DNA of 64,000 nucleotides from positions 595,001 through 659,000 of the forward strand of contig JAXDDX010000089.1 of the NCBI GenBank assembly GCA_034670405.1, written 5' to 3'. A program made the translations under genes and the position numbers. Shown here one piece after another: positions 36,522 through 59,109 of the stretch. The number at the start of each line of letters is the position of its first letter. The stretch's first letter is position 1. The notes under the pieces are model-generated. The model searched no databases. It saw only the letters and a list, made by a program, of their open reading frames with translations, and was not told where the DNA came from. The DNA comes from Hoplostethus atlanticus (lineage: Eukaryota; Chordata; Actinopteri; Trachichthyiformes; Trachichthyidae).

Positions 36522-38448
36522 CTGAAACAAGGAACGGGCCAATGTTCAAGAGGAGCGCTTGTTGTTACCCCATACGTTTTCCTTAAAATCGATTGCTGTC
36601 AAAGCATCCTCGCCCCTGTATCTTAATTTCTCGTTTTTTATTCCCACTCAGATTGCCTCCGGGGAACATTTTAAACACACAGATATACAGACACGAGACT
36701 CCAAGTAGAAGCAAGGGATGTTTCAGGAGGGAAGACTGTGGTTTACAACATCTAACCACCATAGCTGATATGGTTTGAGGAGCCAAACATGAAGTCAGAT
36801 TCATGGCTAAATGGTGCCACCTGCTGGTCAACCTCTATCACTGTAAGACACACTTGCTAATATAAACTCCTCCATGTATTTGTAAAACAACTTCTAATCA
36901 AATCTATACAACCTGAGCTGTATTCACCACTTTCCCCACTGCAACAAAAATGTTGTTAAATGGTGACAATGGCTGAGCGATTAAAAAACCCTGTGTTGTG
37001 GTGCCGTTCCCCACCTTCGACAGCTCTTGGCTGATTCTCTCGTAGTCATGGACGCTTCTAGAATAGAAACCTATGGTGCAGCTCGGGTCCATCTTGCTGA
37101 AGGGCATCTTCTTTGGTGACGGGCAATGATAGGACTAGACAAAAACAGACAAAATACAAAAACACGTATCAAACTGAGGGTGCTAGATAAAGCACAGCAA
37201 CTGCAGGGCGCGATATCCGATGGCTGCATCGACACTGAACAAGTTGTATCCTGCATCGTCTGAGGAATGAAATGCTATTTATCCGCTGTCACAGCATACA
37301 TACATTTAAACTCTGGTACGTTGTCACATTGTATACATACAGCATGCAAAAGCACAAAGAGAAGTTCCTGTACTGTGGTGTAATGACAGATGCTGCTTTT
37401 TATGTGTTGGTCCTGAAATATTCAGGCCTCGCAGTACCTGATCCAGTATTTGCCATATTTCTCTTAAGCGGCAGCTTCACACATCTGAGCAGCAAATAAA
37501 TCAGCGGCTAGGGACTCGGTAATTGAGCAGAGGGCTGCTTTAAGATTCATACCCTTAAGTACTAACAGAAACTATTAAATTCACATTACTGGGGCCCCAG
37601 TCAGCTCGTCTGTGTAATTTCACATTACCTGGAGAGGGAAATCGCTGGTGCTGACATCCACAAAAGACTGACAGTAATGAGGGTCCATGTAAATCAAGCT
37701 GTCATCTGCAAGGACAAAACAAAAGACAAGTTATTCAAAAACATCGGATTATTACGAAAATGCTCCTCTCTCCAATTTCTATGCAGAGCAGCTCAAAGTC
37801 ACCCGCTTGGCCTACTGTTAGGCTTCTGCGCGTCAAATATGCCTCCCAGAAGGCTGTTGCTTTTTAATATCCACCGGGGTGGATTAAATCCTGCGTAATC
37901 AGATGCGTTTGTACAAAGCACATCCTTTACACCCACACACACAAAAAAGGGGGCTGTCATTTAATTTTTGTGTGGGGGAATTACTTTTACAAACACGCAA
38001 TTATATTGGAGCATTTGCACGTGATAGATGCGGCGCGGCGCTGCGCCCTGGCAGGGAGAATGTATTGCTTGTCATTTAGACATCATCCACCACTGTATTT
38101 CAAATTGGTAAAATGTAAATGCGTAAATATTGACTGCCAAGATGTACAACTGAAGGTTCCTCCCGGCTGCTGAAGGTGATGGAGAGTGGCTCACTTTGGG
38201 GCCCCGGGATGAAATTTATGCATGCCTCCTATGGAAATCAATTACAGCTCACAACTTGGGAGGTTTACTTGTGATAAATGGGCGAGGCTTTGATGGGTCA
38301 GAGAGAATCAAGTAAGCCCTGCTTCACCCGCCTCCGCCTCCACTCGCCCCGCTTTCCTCGTGCAAACAGGAATGCATTGACTTACTTTGTCTCTTCATAC
38401 AAAGGGAAAGGGAAGGGTATATTATGTAAAACCATCTGCTATTCACAC

Positions 38449-38490
<42 letters not shown>

Positions 38491-38807
38491 TATTTTTTCC
38501 ACTAGGTAAACACTAACCTTGAAATCCTACAAAGTAGCAGGCCTGTGTGGGCTTCCCTCCGATGATGCCTATGCAGTACTCCAGACTCAGTATGCTCTAA
38601 GAGAAACAGACAGAGAGCACGGATACTTTCAGTTGGGCTCCTTTGTGTTTCTATTACAGTGAAAACAGGTATTTTCAATTCACCATTCACTTCCTGTTTA
38701 TGTTACTTTCTCACTCTTTACCTCTTTCTCCCTACCCTCAACAACCACAAGTGAAGTGCCCCTGACTGAGGCACTTTCTTCTTCTGGCTACTCACTAACC
38801 AGCAGTA

Positions 38808-38845
<38 letters not shown>

Positions 38846-39644
38846 CCTCCCATCACAACCAAAGAGTTCAACTTGTTCGGCTAAATTAGAGCTTAAAAAA
38901 CCAACCACAAAAACAACTCTCACCCATCTCTCACCTTCACAAAGCTGAAGTAATCCGGGTTGGTCTTCTCTCCGCCCAGCCGCACCGGGATGAGGATGAT
39001 GACAGCTCGGCTATCCAATAGGGAAGAGGCGGACGCTTGGCTGTTCTGCGGGGGAGGGGCATCTGATCTCCCAGCATTGGCCTGCCCCACCCCTGGTGCC
39101 CTGTGGCTGTCAACCACATCGGCACTGTACACTGTAGAGGATCAATAACAGGTCAAGGTCAGATAGGGGTCATTTGTCTGTCTGCATGTCTGCCCTGTCT
39201 ATCAATCCGTCGTACTTATGCCTGTAATAGTATGTTGTGGGTCTCTAACATCAAGCTTCTACAGTGTGGTAGTACACACGTTGAAATCCAATTTCTCTTT
39301 CCCTCGCCATAACTCAGATTGTTGCAGATGTCACTTCCTCTTGTCATATTAACGTCCTTTAAAATTTACGTAAACAGTTTGTCTCGCTTGTTCCCCGTCC
39401 ACGGGTATCTCGACAACGCATTTTTGACAAGTATGCTACAAGTCAAGCTGCCTGTGCTTCCTGGTCGGATTCACAGGTGACATGGAACATGATGGGATCT
39501 TCAATCCGTTTGCGATTTTATGTGTTTTTGCTCCAGCCGATTACAATTCAATCACCTGAAGACGGTGGAAAGAGGGGTCATGGTGTCAAGAACATAAGAA
39601 TGGAGTTCACTCCCATTGTTTCTTTGTGGCTCACACACACACGC

Positions 39645-39676
<32 letters not shown>

Positions 39677-39997
39677 GCAAACAGATATCTTCTGCGCTGG
39701 CTATTGAGAAGCAAAACTAATCAAAACACAAAAGGTTGTAGTGGATTTAAAATGGATGTGTTTGTTGGAGAAGGGACAGGGCGAGCCTCCTGTCACCTCT
39801 CGTTGCCTCTCCCCTGGTCTCCCAGCAGTAGGAAGGGTGGTAAAAATGAAGGGTCAGTTTGGGCGCTGTGCCTAGTGCCCAGTAGCTTTGCCAACAGCAG
39901 GATTATCTCTCATACCTGTGCAGTCTTGTGAGACATAGGAAGTTATTCCTGCCAAGCCAGGGTCAGTGGCCTCCTCTACAGCTTTCCTAAGAGGGGG

Positions 39998-40044
<47 letters not shown>

Positions 40045-43000
40045 AACATAATAAGAAGCAAATTGGTACTTGATGAACTACCTTCTGAAAACGAACTGAC
40101 TTATCAAGGCACTGTCTACTGACAATGCTTGTGCTGTGAGGGTTTATTGTTGGTAACAATGATAATGATAGACAACGATGTTACAGACTTTAAAAAGGAT
40201 TTTTATCGTTTTTGCTCACTCCAAAAATCACACTTACTTGAAGATGTGAGCCACAACAGCAGGCCCATACCAGTCCCCCGCCTGCTTCCCCAGTGCCAGG
40301 CCCAGGCGGACCAGCCTGTGCAGACCCAGCTGAGCTGAGGGGCTGTCCCCGAACCAGGACACCAGAGTGCGGTGGTACACCTCTCTCAAGTGGGCGTCTG
40401 CTTCTTCGGCAGCCCCCTGGGGCTGAGCTGGGGCCGGAGGCAGGCCGCCGGGGTCGGAGGCCCTGTCGGTACCCTGCAGAGAGGCCTCCAGGGAGGCCAC
40501 CAGACGCTTGGCTGCGCTGGCGGTCCAGGTCTCTGTGTCTAAAGGCTGGAGGGTCAGCGCTTCCGACCAGGTCCATTCTGTGGAGGAGGGAATCATGTAC
40601 AAAACATCACCTACACCGAGCTAATGCAGATTAAAGACACATCTGAATAGAGCACCAAGTCACACTTTGATAGAAATATAAATATTGAGGCTACGTCCAC
40701 ATTAAGCCGGGTAAATTTGAAAAAAAAAAAAAAACGGAGCTTTTCGAAAACCCCAAGTGGATGAATTTGAAAACGCTGGCCCCCCGTTGTAGCGTGGACG
40801 GCGAAAACGGAGCCTTTCGAAAACGATGACGTTTCACTGCTTGACTGTCACTTGTTCCAGCTGTGAGCGAGCCGACCACTCGGCCTGCTCAACTCGTCTG
40901 CGCATGCCCATGGAAGGAGGTATGCGTTTTTTGGTGGTCTAGTGTGGACGGCGAGATTTTTCGAAAATGCTAGACCCGAAAATGTCGTTTTCAAATTTAC
41001 ACGGCTTAGTGTGGACGTCGTCTGAGAACTATGTTTCCTAGACCACTGACGGAGGTAATGAGGAAAATCTATTTCCTATCCATCTGTGGTGTATTAACAG
41101 CTGATTTTAATGTAACTTGTTGGCCTATCTCGTCAGAAGGTGTTGAAGGGGCCAGTAAGCACAGCCCAGAAACATATTGCAGAACTAGTTAGGTAGTTGT
41201 GGTGTGTTGTGGTGACAGGCATGCTTATGGTTGGTGCATCAAATAAGCACTGAAGGGAGCCTAGCAGCATGCACACTGTTTCCACTTTCCTCTAAGGCTC
41301 AGGTCTATGCTATCGATCTCTAACCAAGACAATAGTTTCATTGTGAGCAATGCTAGGGCGAGTCAATCCGGATTAAAAACATCTCTCTCCAAATCCCAGG
41401 TTCAATACACATTCTTACCATTACCACTGCTTTAGGAAGTAAATGGAGTGGTTTGGATGTATTTATGAGATAAATCATTTCAATCCCCATTGACTAGCAT
41501 AAGAATTGCTGACAAAAAAGGCTGCTGCCACTTTCTCAAAAACACCCACGAGAAAAGCGAATGCCTTAGGGGGGGACTTGGCTAGTGATTAAGGAATAAA
41601 AGGATAGGCTGACTTAGGATAGAACCTTTCCTATGAGGTACCTTGAAGCATTAAGCAGCAAAATACATAACACCAGAGTGACTTAAATGACTGCACAAAA
41701 TGGCAGATAGCCAGACAAGTCATACACAAGCTGGAGGTTTTCACTTTACTGAAGGAAATGGCTTTGATTTTCCCAAATCCGATGTCACAAATGGAAGGTT
41801 TCCCTGTGAGGAGCGTCTGAACCTGATCATTCAAGACATCAACCAATACAGAGTCCCTTCATCAAGGACCCACCTAGAACATCGCCATTAAGAACAAAGA
41901 GTCTTTCAGAACTTGTGAGATGAAAGTTTTTGCCTTAAATCTTCTGCTCAGTAAGAGAATAGGTACATTCTGTGAAGAATAGTCCAATTATAAGTCTGAG
42001 TGTCCCAGTATTTCACTTTTACATTACCTTAGCCTTACAAACAGGGTGGGCGCCCACGGCGGAGAGAATGGGAGTGGTCCAGGCTATAAATGGGCACAGG
42101 ATAGAGTCTAAGGCATTTAACATGATGACCTTGCTCCAAAGTGAATGAAAGTGAAATTGATCAATAAATATCCTTAAGTGGCCATTGTTCATTTTATAGA
42201 GAAATATTTCATTAACGACATATTTCAGATTTGACAGAAGAACCAGTTTTAAATATTGTTTTCTAAATGACTGCATTAAACTGGCAGTCGTTGGGGATCG
42301 TCTTCATCTCGTTACGTGGGCCCGTAAAGTCTAGGACTCCTCAGAGATAATCGATCTCTCACCTTAGCTTTGGTCATTTTGAAAGTCTTGCATCAACTAA
42401 ATTAAACTTTCACTTTCAGGTTGGAAATGGTTGGAATGAGGAAACTCTGACGAAGAGTCTAAAACAAACAAAGCTGAAAACAGAGCCTGGTTACTATGAG
42501 ACCCCGGGAACGGTGGTTGATTGAACAAGTGTCCCAAAATGTCCTGTATGGTCTAATTTGCAGTTAAGGTGTATTTAACTGCACGACGAATAAAAGGAAA
42601 TTCCATGTATTTTATGTAGCCAATATTTTCATCCATTTTGCCTGCCCGGTAAACTGGTCCATTAAGATTTCTTTAGGACAAATGAGGTTTGACAGTAAAG
42701 CAGGTGAATTAGATGCTGGATGAGGGCTGAGAAGAGAATATAATTGGAACTGTGGAAAACTGTGAGGTCTTTACAGATTGTTTGCCCGAATACTCCTACA
42801 GATATATCTATCCCCTACGAGTCAGGACCCAAAGTAGGCCACAGGCATGTGGGTGGGTCCCCACATGACGACAGGAAGATTATTATTTTGATGAACTTGG
42901 GTTCCAGAAGGAGAGGCCCTATTTCTGATGTGGGTGCTTGGGCTGAAAAAAGCATCAGGAACCCTGGGTCTAGACTAATATCACTTGGCTTGTCATGGTC

Positions 43001-45195
43001 AAAATACTCTTGAGCTTTAGACCGACACAAGCCATACCTTTACAGAGGGAGTATATTTTAAGGAGGGAGGAGGATGATTTATTTCTTTTCTTGGAAACTT
43101 AAGAAAGAGGAGTCAAATGCTATCCAGAAGCATGCCACCATATTATGCTATCCACAGAAACCATCAAAACCCGTTATTACAAGCTACAGAGGAAGTCTGA
43201 GTGAGATAATCATAGAAAATGAAAACTAACTCAGGTCTCACTCACCTCTGCCCAAGAAGGTGCAGAGTAAGTGCCTGAGCCAGCATCATCTGGCCTGCCC
43301 TCAGCATGCAGCCCCAGCCGCAGTCAGAGGTTAAGGTGGAGCCGGGCAGCGGAGGGAACTCCTCCCTGTAGGTCAGCCACACGCGCGATGCAAAATCCCT
43401 CCGGAAAGCCTCCGCGTTCCCCATGACGACGTCCTCATCACAGGCTTCATAGCAGGCTTCTGCAAGGCTGTTGTCATCTGAGGCAAAGAGTAAGAGTGAC
43501 CAATTCAGGATTTGTTGTTAATTATTTTTCCTCATGGCCTCCGTAGGTCTGAAATCTACTGGCTCCAAGGAAAATTCCATCATCTCCCCCCAAGAAAACC
43601 ATCATTTTGTAGCTTTAATTACGTTACAGTGTCCTAGCACTTGAGTCTGTTTTTTGTGTGTAAGCCTACGTCTCAAGTCCAGGCTCATGGTTCAGTGCAG
43701 TGGATTGTTTATTTTCTGAGAATATATTCTAAGGGCTGTAATCAGAGCCAGAATACATGAGGACAGGGTTAAAAATAATGTTCCACTTCAACACCAATCA
43801 TTTTTGGTGCAAGTGCATGCTAAAATGCTCGTTCCTAGTTCCAAGGAATGGCTAGTTTCTGGCCCGACATTAGTGATTACTGGCACTGGGCCAGTTGGCT
43901 ATCATGAGCGCTGGACCCTGCAAACAGATATGATCAATACAGTAAAGTGTTGGTAAATGTTTTGCCTTGTGTGTATATGTCCTCATATCACTCCACAGGG
44001 TTGTCGTCAACTGATGTAAAGGAAAGACCTTGAATGCAGCAGATGAGATATGATTGATGCAAAAAAAAAGTGGGACCCATAAAGGCAGTGGATCCAAATG
44101 GTGGTGGTTCCTCAAATGACAGGAGTAGCAACATTTAGGGTTAGTTGGTTAGAGGCTTTTCTTTTGGTGCGTGTGTGGTTCTGTGTGTAGGGTCACTAGA
44201 GGACAACCAGTCCGGTGCACATTTATGCATGTGTATCAAACATATACAACCACTACAGGAGATACAGTCTGTGTGTATGTGCATCATGTTATCAGTCTTT
44301 GTGTATGTGTGGGTTTGCATGTGTATACTGTACCTTCAGCCTTAAAATGGTAACATTTTCCCAGAAGGAACACTGGGGAATTTCTACTGAATGAGGTCTT
44401 TGATTTCAGAGCCCAACCTAAAATGGACAATAAAAACACTCACTGTAATAGGTCATAGACTGGGTGGTGGTTAAAAATGCTCTGAGACATCCTATTTACT
44501 CAGTCGACTAACACGCCTACAATGCCCATTCAAAGCTCAAGCCCTGGCTCAATCCCAGAGCTCTTCGCACATTTCTCTCTGCCTACAATCCTGTCTCTCT
44601 CCTCTGGGCCCAAAAGGGTGGGAATAACTGCTACATTTTTGAAAAGTAAGAAACCACATTAAAAAACTGCTTCCTGATGACAGAAATTTCAAACAATACA
44701 ACATCACACAGGCAAATCAATGTGGACAGGATAGACAACAACGTATTTAAAGAGCTGACTCAACAGCAGCAGGCTCCTCTGATTCCTTATCATGCCTGTG
44801 TGTCATGCCCTGCGCCTTATCTCATGTCTGTTTGCATCTTGTGTCTAAAGCAAATGGCTAGTTTTTATTTGTTCTGTCTTGTGTCTCCCTGAGTACACCT
44901 ATTTATTGATCCCTTTTGCATTTGATGTCTATGTCTACACAGCCCAATTTAACTTACCTGGTAAGTCAAATCTACCCGAGTTTATTGGAACTGAGCTAGC
45001 ATAGGAACTATATAGAAACGGTTGAAAAGGCAGTGCTGCTGGTATGGGAAACTTGCTAAACTTGCTAAGTATGGGTGGCGGGGTTGTGTGTTTGTTGTGG
45101 CCTCGAGCAAAGTACTTACTGTACTTCACATTGTGCCACGCTGACAAGAACTTTGTCTTCAATTTTTCCGCCTCGTCGCTCCCTTTATTCTCCAT
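36354..45195 (-). CDS. atg4c: atg4c, cysteine protease ATG4C (autophagy), ten coding exons
   Basis: Cytosolic C54-family cysteine protease. The family trims the C-terminus of Atg8/LC3/GABARAP proteins and delipidates them during autophagy. Ten exons read from [16 protein letters not shown] to a C-terminal FVLL and give about 481 residues, against 458 in human. The catalytic cysteine lies in DCGWGC (about residue 106). The Asp and His are in YMDPHYC (about 368 and 370). Other conserved blocks are [44 protein letters not shown] and DPSCTIGFY. The terminal FVLL matches the FxxL LC3-interacting motif known at ATG4 tails. The extra length relative to human lies mainly in two low-complexity stretches (exons 4 and 6). 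All junctions keep phase except coding exon 3 to 4, which is off by two bases (see findings). An in-frame ATG also occurs upstream at 45232-45234, but MENKG aligns with the family start and has A at -3. The gene is divergent from dock7. Identity is very secure. Confidence 0.96.
37015..37134 (-). CDS. atg4c: atg4c coding exon 9
   Basis: Acceptor TTGTCTAG|TCC and donor TCGAAG|GTGGGG. The 40 codons include [20 protein letters not shown] then [14 protein letters not shown], close to the human [16 protein letters not shown] segment. Confidence 0.94.
37629..37705 (-). CDS. atg4c: atg4c coding exon 8, catalytic Asp/His exon
   Basis: Acceptor CCTTGCAG|AT and donor CTCCAG|GTAATG. Encodes [18 protein letters not shown] then TSDFPLQ. 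The D-P-H triplet supplies the catalytic aspartate and histidine. Confidence 0.94.
38453..38488. repeat. (CT)n microsatellite in atg4c intron 7
   Basis: Thirty-six bases of CT, 30 bp beyond the exon 7 donor. Confidence 0.95.
38518..38596 (-). CDS. atg4c: atg4c coding exon 7
   Basis: Acceptor TCTCTTAG|AGC and donor CAAG|GTTAGTG. Encodes [20 protein letters not shown] then YFVGFQ, a highly conserved block of the protease core. Confidence 0.94.
38811..38842. repeat. (GT)16 microsatellite in atg4c intron 6
   Basis: Thirty-two uninterrupted bases of GT. Confidence 0.95.
38935..39131 (-). CDS. atg4c: atg4c coding exon 6
   Basis: Acceptor CTCTACAG|TG and donor AAG|GTGAGAG. Encodes YSADVVDSH, a Pro/Ala/Ser-rich insertion longer than in human, then [20 protein letters not shown] and SFVK. 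Confidence 0.92.
39640..39676. repeat. (CA)n microsatellite in atg4c intron 5
   Basis: CA repeat with two CG interruptions near its start. Confidence 0.93.
39916..39986 (-). CDS. atg4c: atg4c coding exon 5
   Basis: Acceptor CTCTTAG|G and donor ACAG|GTATGAG. The 71 nt encode [20 protein letters not shown] then DCT, matching the human KAVEEAR-AQDCTV block. Confidence 0.93.
40001..40042. repeat. (GA)n microsatellite in atg4c intron 4
   Basis: Forty-two bases of GA starting 15 bp outside the exon 5 acceptor, so on the atg4c strand it forms a CT-rich tract that could serve as the polypyrimidine tract. Confidence 0.95.
40238..40577 (-). CDS. atg4c: atg4c coding exon 4
   Basis: Encodes [10 protein letters not shown], a GC-rich Pro/Ala-rich linker (around [18 protein letters not shown]), then VSWFGDSP and [14 protein letters not shown]. 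Donor AA|GTAAGTG. The only AG acceptor nearby (CTCCACAG, end of intron at 40578) leaves the frame two bases short after exon 3. Starting at 40579 would keep the frame (R-E-W-T-W). Confidence 0.9.
40690..41022. mobile_element. non-autonomous DNA transposon in atg4c intron 3
   Basis: Terminal inverted repeats: ACGTCCACATTAAGCC near 40694 pairs with GGCTTAGTGTGGACGT ending about 41018, and the adjoining AAATTTGAAAA / TTTTCAAATTT also pair. Internal sub-repeats (GTGGACGGCGA and TTTTTCGAAAA type) occur. It is unusually CpG-rich for an intron. TGAG flanks both ends and may be a short target duplication. It has no coding capacity and the superfamily is not assigned. Confidence 0.7.
43246..43477 (-). 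CDS. atg4c: atg4c coding exon 3, catalytic cysteine exon
   Basis: Acceptor TGCCTCAG|AT and donor GGCAGAG|GTGAGT. Encodes [20 protein letters not shown] followed by [18 protein letters not shown], so it carries the active-site Cys in a Cys-Gly-Trp-Gly-Cys context. It ends after two bases of a codon (AG), which does not fit the best acceptor of the next exon. Confidence 0.94.
44334..44417 (-). CDS. atg4c: atg4c coding exon 2
   Basis: Acceptor TTTTAG|GT, then [20 protein letters not shown] and KCYHFKAE, then donor G|GTACAG. It is 84 nt and in phase on both sides. It matches the family block [14 protein letters not shown]. Confidence 0.93.
45120..45195 (-). CDS. atg4c: atg4c coding exon 1
   Basis: Starts at the ATG at 45195 and encodes [16 protein letters not shown] followed by LSAWHNVKY plus one base. 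It ends at a strong donor, A|GTAAGT. The human counterpart has the same KLKTKF-SAW-N-KYS pattern. Confidence 0.93.
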
Positions 45196-46523
45196 TTTGA
45201 CCACCAAGGAACGGAACCCATCCCAATGCAGCATGCAACCCCTGGTACACACAGGAGGGACACACGCACACGCACACGCACACTGAGTTTTGTTGTAATA
45301 GTGTCAGTCCCCATTGAAATTACAGCTCGAGCACATCGTTACCTTTAGTAGAGCTTCTTCGATCCGGTTTTTTACATGTATAGCCGTTTTGTAACTCTAT
45401 TCATGAGTCACAAAGTTATAATGGTATACACGTACTATAACAACAATGTGTCGCAATTTACTTGCCGTGGACCTAAACAAGTTACTCTGCCCAGTTCTTG
45501 TCAATGTTTACATTTTGAGGAAGTAGAAAAGCTAAGTCAGCGACTCTCGCGGTGTTTCCACCGGGCTAAGAACAATCGTTTTAAGAATTAACCCAACACG
45601 TGTGGGAGGGGTTTTCCCATTTGCCTTACAATTCCCATACTCTCGGATGAAGACTCCGTCTGCCCGGTCTACCCATTATATTAAAACACGCGCCCCCACT
45701 TGTATAAAGGCTGCGAACGGGCTGAGGGTGAAAAAGCCCGAGCCGCAGCTAAACCATTCATTATCTCAGAAAATCTATTACATGTCTACATTATTATTAC
45801 AATAGCTATGATTACACATGGATGATCATCCGAAAATAAGCAGTTTTACCTGTGATAACCCATCATTCTTTCAAACATGTTGGTCACACACCATCACAAC
45901 TCCACTTGACACAGTAGTGCTTTAATTACAGTCATTATAATATACACATTTTCCCAGTAAGATGTTATCGTTATTTTGTCATTTTATCATATCCGGTTTG
46001 TTCATTTTCTTATCAAGCATTACAGAATCATCCAATATAAATATAAAAATAGTGGATATTGGGTGTGTAAAAGTACTTTATTTGCTGCAATTAAAAACTG
46101 TGCGATATCATTGTGAGATATGATGGGTTACTTTACATGACGTTATTATATTACATTTAAACAATGTTAATAGAAAAAAGACTACACCATTGTTTGCCTA
46201 TATGTTGGCCCAACATATTAATTCTGACTACGAGCAGAATTCACCACTGCATGGCCCAATGTTGACCCACAGGACACAATTACCTAACGTTTGCGTGCAA
46301 CCTGGGAACCTGGGTACCACATTAATGCAGCACAACCTCATTCATTCATCACTGTTGTCATCAGTGGGTATGGGACTCGTTGGGTGTGTTCTGCTGCACA
46401 CGGTTACGTTCATTACGGTAGCGTTTTCCCGTTTTCCCGTTTTCCCTGTGGCTGTAGTGAGTGAGGGGAGAGCGGAGCCTGCCTGCCTGGGAATCTTACT
46501 AAAGCACATCAGCGGCCACTGCC
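45196..46523. promoter_or_regulatory. head-to-head atg4c/dock7 intergenic promoter region
   Basis: The start codons of atg4c (minus) and dock7 (plus) are 1,328 bp apart and point away from each other, so both promoters must lie near or within this interval. The dock7-proximal end contains three tandem copies of CCGTTTTC near 46,426-46,447 and a CpG-containing leader. The middle is AT-rich and flanked by a short inverted repeat (45,854 and 46,120). I see no convincing TATA box, as is usual for housekeeping-type promoters. Confidence 0.55.
45854..46130. repeat. possible MITE between atg4c and dock7
   Basis: The 11-base TAACCCATCAT at 45856-45866 is repeated in inverse orientation as ATGATGGGTTA at 46120-46130, enclosing AT-rich sequence. 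The arms are short and no clear target-site duplication is visible, so a chance inverted repeat is possible. Confidence 0.25.
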
Positions 46524-57554
<11,031 letters not shown>

Positions 57555-58641
57555 GTACAGAAAATCCATATGCAGAGTTGAAAATGGGGTCAATTTACTT
57601 TCAGTTCAACTTTCATTCCCAATAATTTGTGAATAGGTTGCAAAACGACAGGCCATCTTTTTCAGTGTTCAAGATATTGAACTGATTGTTTTGAAAGTGA
57701 TTTGATTGCCACCCTGCTGTAATGTGTGTCGTGGAGTCATGGATTCTTGTATTGCTTTTTTGTAAAGTCCAGATACTGCAGCGGTTGTTTCCTAAGTCTG
57801 GGAAAGTTAATGTGATCGCCCACTAAACAGACAAATGAGTAATATAGGGTGACAGGAAAGATGGGTGATAGAGTTGGGACAAAAATGCAGCGTACTTCAT
57901 GAGACGGTCGCAAACTGACAGCACTGTGTGTCTTATCTTGCTGATCCATTCATTAGGTATAGGCACCAGACTAATCACTACACTATGGCTATCATTTACC
58001 GAGCGAGCGGAAGGCTCACTTTAATCAAAGGCCAAACACGTGCCTGTAAAAATCAATATCTATCAACTTGAACAACCCCGAGAAATGATCACTCATGTTT
58101 ATTGGGTAATGTTAACCTCACATGTACCAGTGGAGCTGTGGACTTATTTGATCTGCCCAGTTGCTATTTCTGTCAAGGTCACTGGGAGAGAAGTCCTTAT
58201 TATCAGACGCAGGTTTAACATGGCCTCCCTGCTCAAGGCCTTGTTTGTCTGCAAATACCCAGGTGCCTTCCTGCTGTAGATAACGAATGCCAGCTCCAAC
58301 TGATCCAGCATAGAAAGTCAGGTTAAGAATGGGAAACAGGAGTTTGGAGTGTTAGTTTTGATTCAGGGTGTTCTGTTTTAACTTTGTATTGCCAAGGGAA
58401 GCTGGTCTGAGAACACTGCTTTGTGAATAGTTGAACACATCCAACATCCTGGAAGTACGATCCCCTGATATTAGTGCTGATCCACTTTTTCTTTGAAGTT
58501 ATTGTGAAGTATATCTGGTCATACTTAATTTCCTCAAGCAGCCTTATTTTGAGATGCTTTATAAATACAGGAACTGAACTCATTTCAATACATCGGTTTG
58601 TATACACTCCGACTTAGAAATTGTTACAAACAAAAGCCCTA

Positions 58642-58799
58642 TACACTATATGGCCAAAAGTCAGTGGACACCCACTAGTTCCAGTGAAGGGTAATCTCAA
58701 TGCTACAGGATACCAAGACATTTTAGACAATTGACCTGTCCAGCAAGCTCATATAGGTGTGATGGTCAGGTGTCCACTGACTTTTGGCCATATAGTGTA
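58642..58799. mobile_element. Tc1/mariner-type MITE, 158 bp, in the dock7 intron
   Basis: The left end TACACTATATGGCCAAAAG is repeated inverted at the right end (CTTTTGGCCATATAGTGTA). The arms are about 31 bp and essentially perfect, and the element lies beside TA dinucleotides. These ends are familiar from teleost Tc1/mariner-like elements. The interior (about 95 bp) carries no transposase, so it is an internally deleted, non-autonomous copy. The near-perfect arms suggest recent insertion. Confidence 0.85.
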
Positions 58800-59109
58800 T
58801 ATTGAACCATCCTGTGTATATTATATTATATTATCATACACATTGTATTTTGACTGACCACTGGACTGATATGATAGTAGTCCTGTACACTTCACCTGCT
58901 CACATGTAATGTTAAGATAGTAACAGTCCAATTTTGTGGCTTTTGCTGCCTTTTGACCAGCCCCCTGAATGATTTGCCACACATATCCATTGCTTCTCCA
59001 ACTTAATTTAATACATATAATGACTTGAGGGAAATCAACTCACTTTAAATGGAGTGTGCCATTAAAAAAAAGAGTAATCATATTAGATGGTCTTTTGATC
59101 ATGTAGATT

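Noticed and set aside
45193-45234. Upstream in-frame ATG (45232-45234) as the atg4c start
   Set aside because: The MENKG start aligns with the human N-terminus. The added residues (MLHWDGFRSLVVK) have no counterpart in the family.
58040-58279. A 79-residue frame in the dock7 intron
   Set aside because: No domain and no splice continuity with dock7; chance length in AT-rich intronic DNA.
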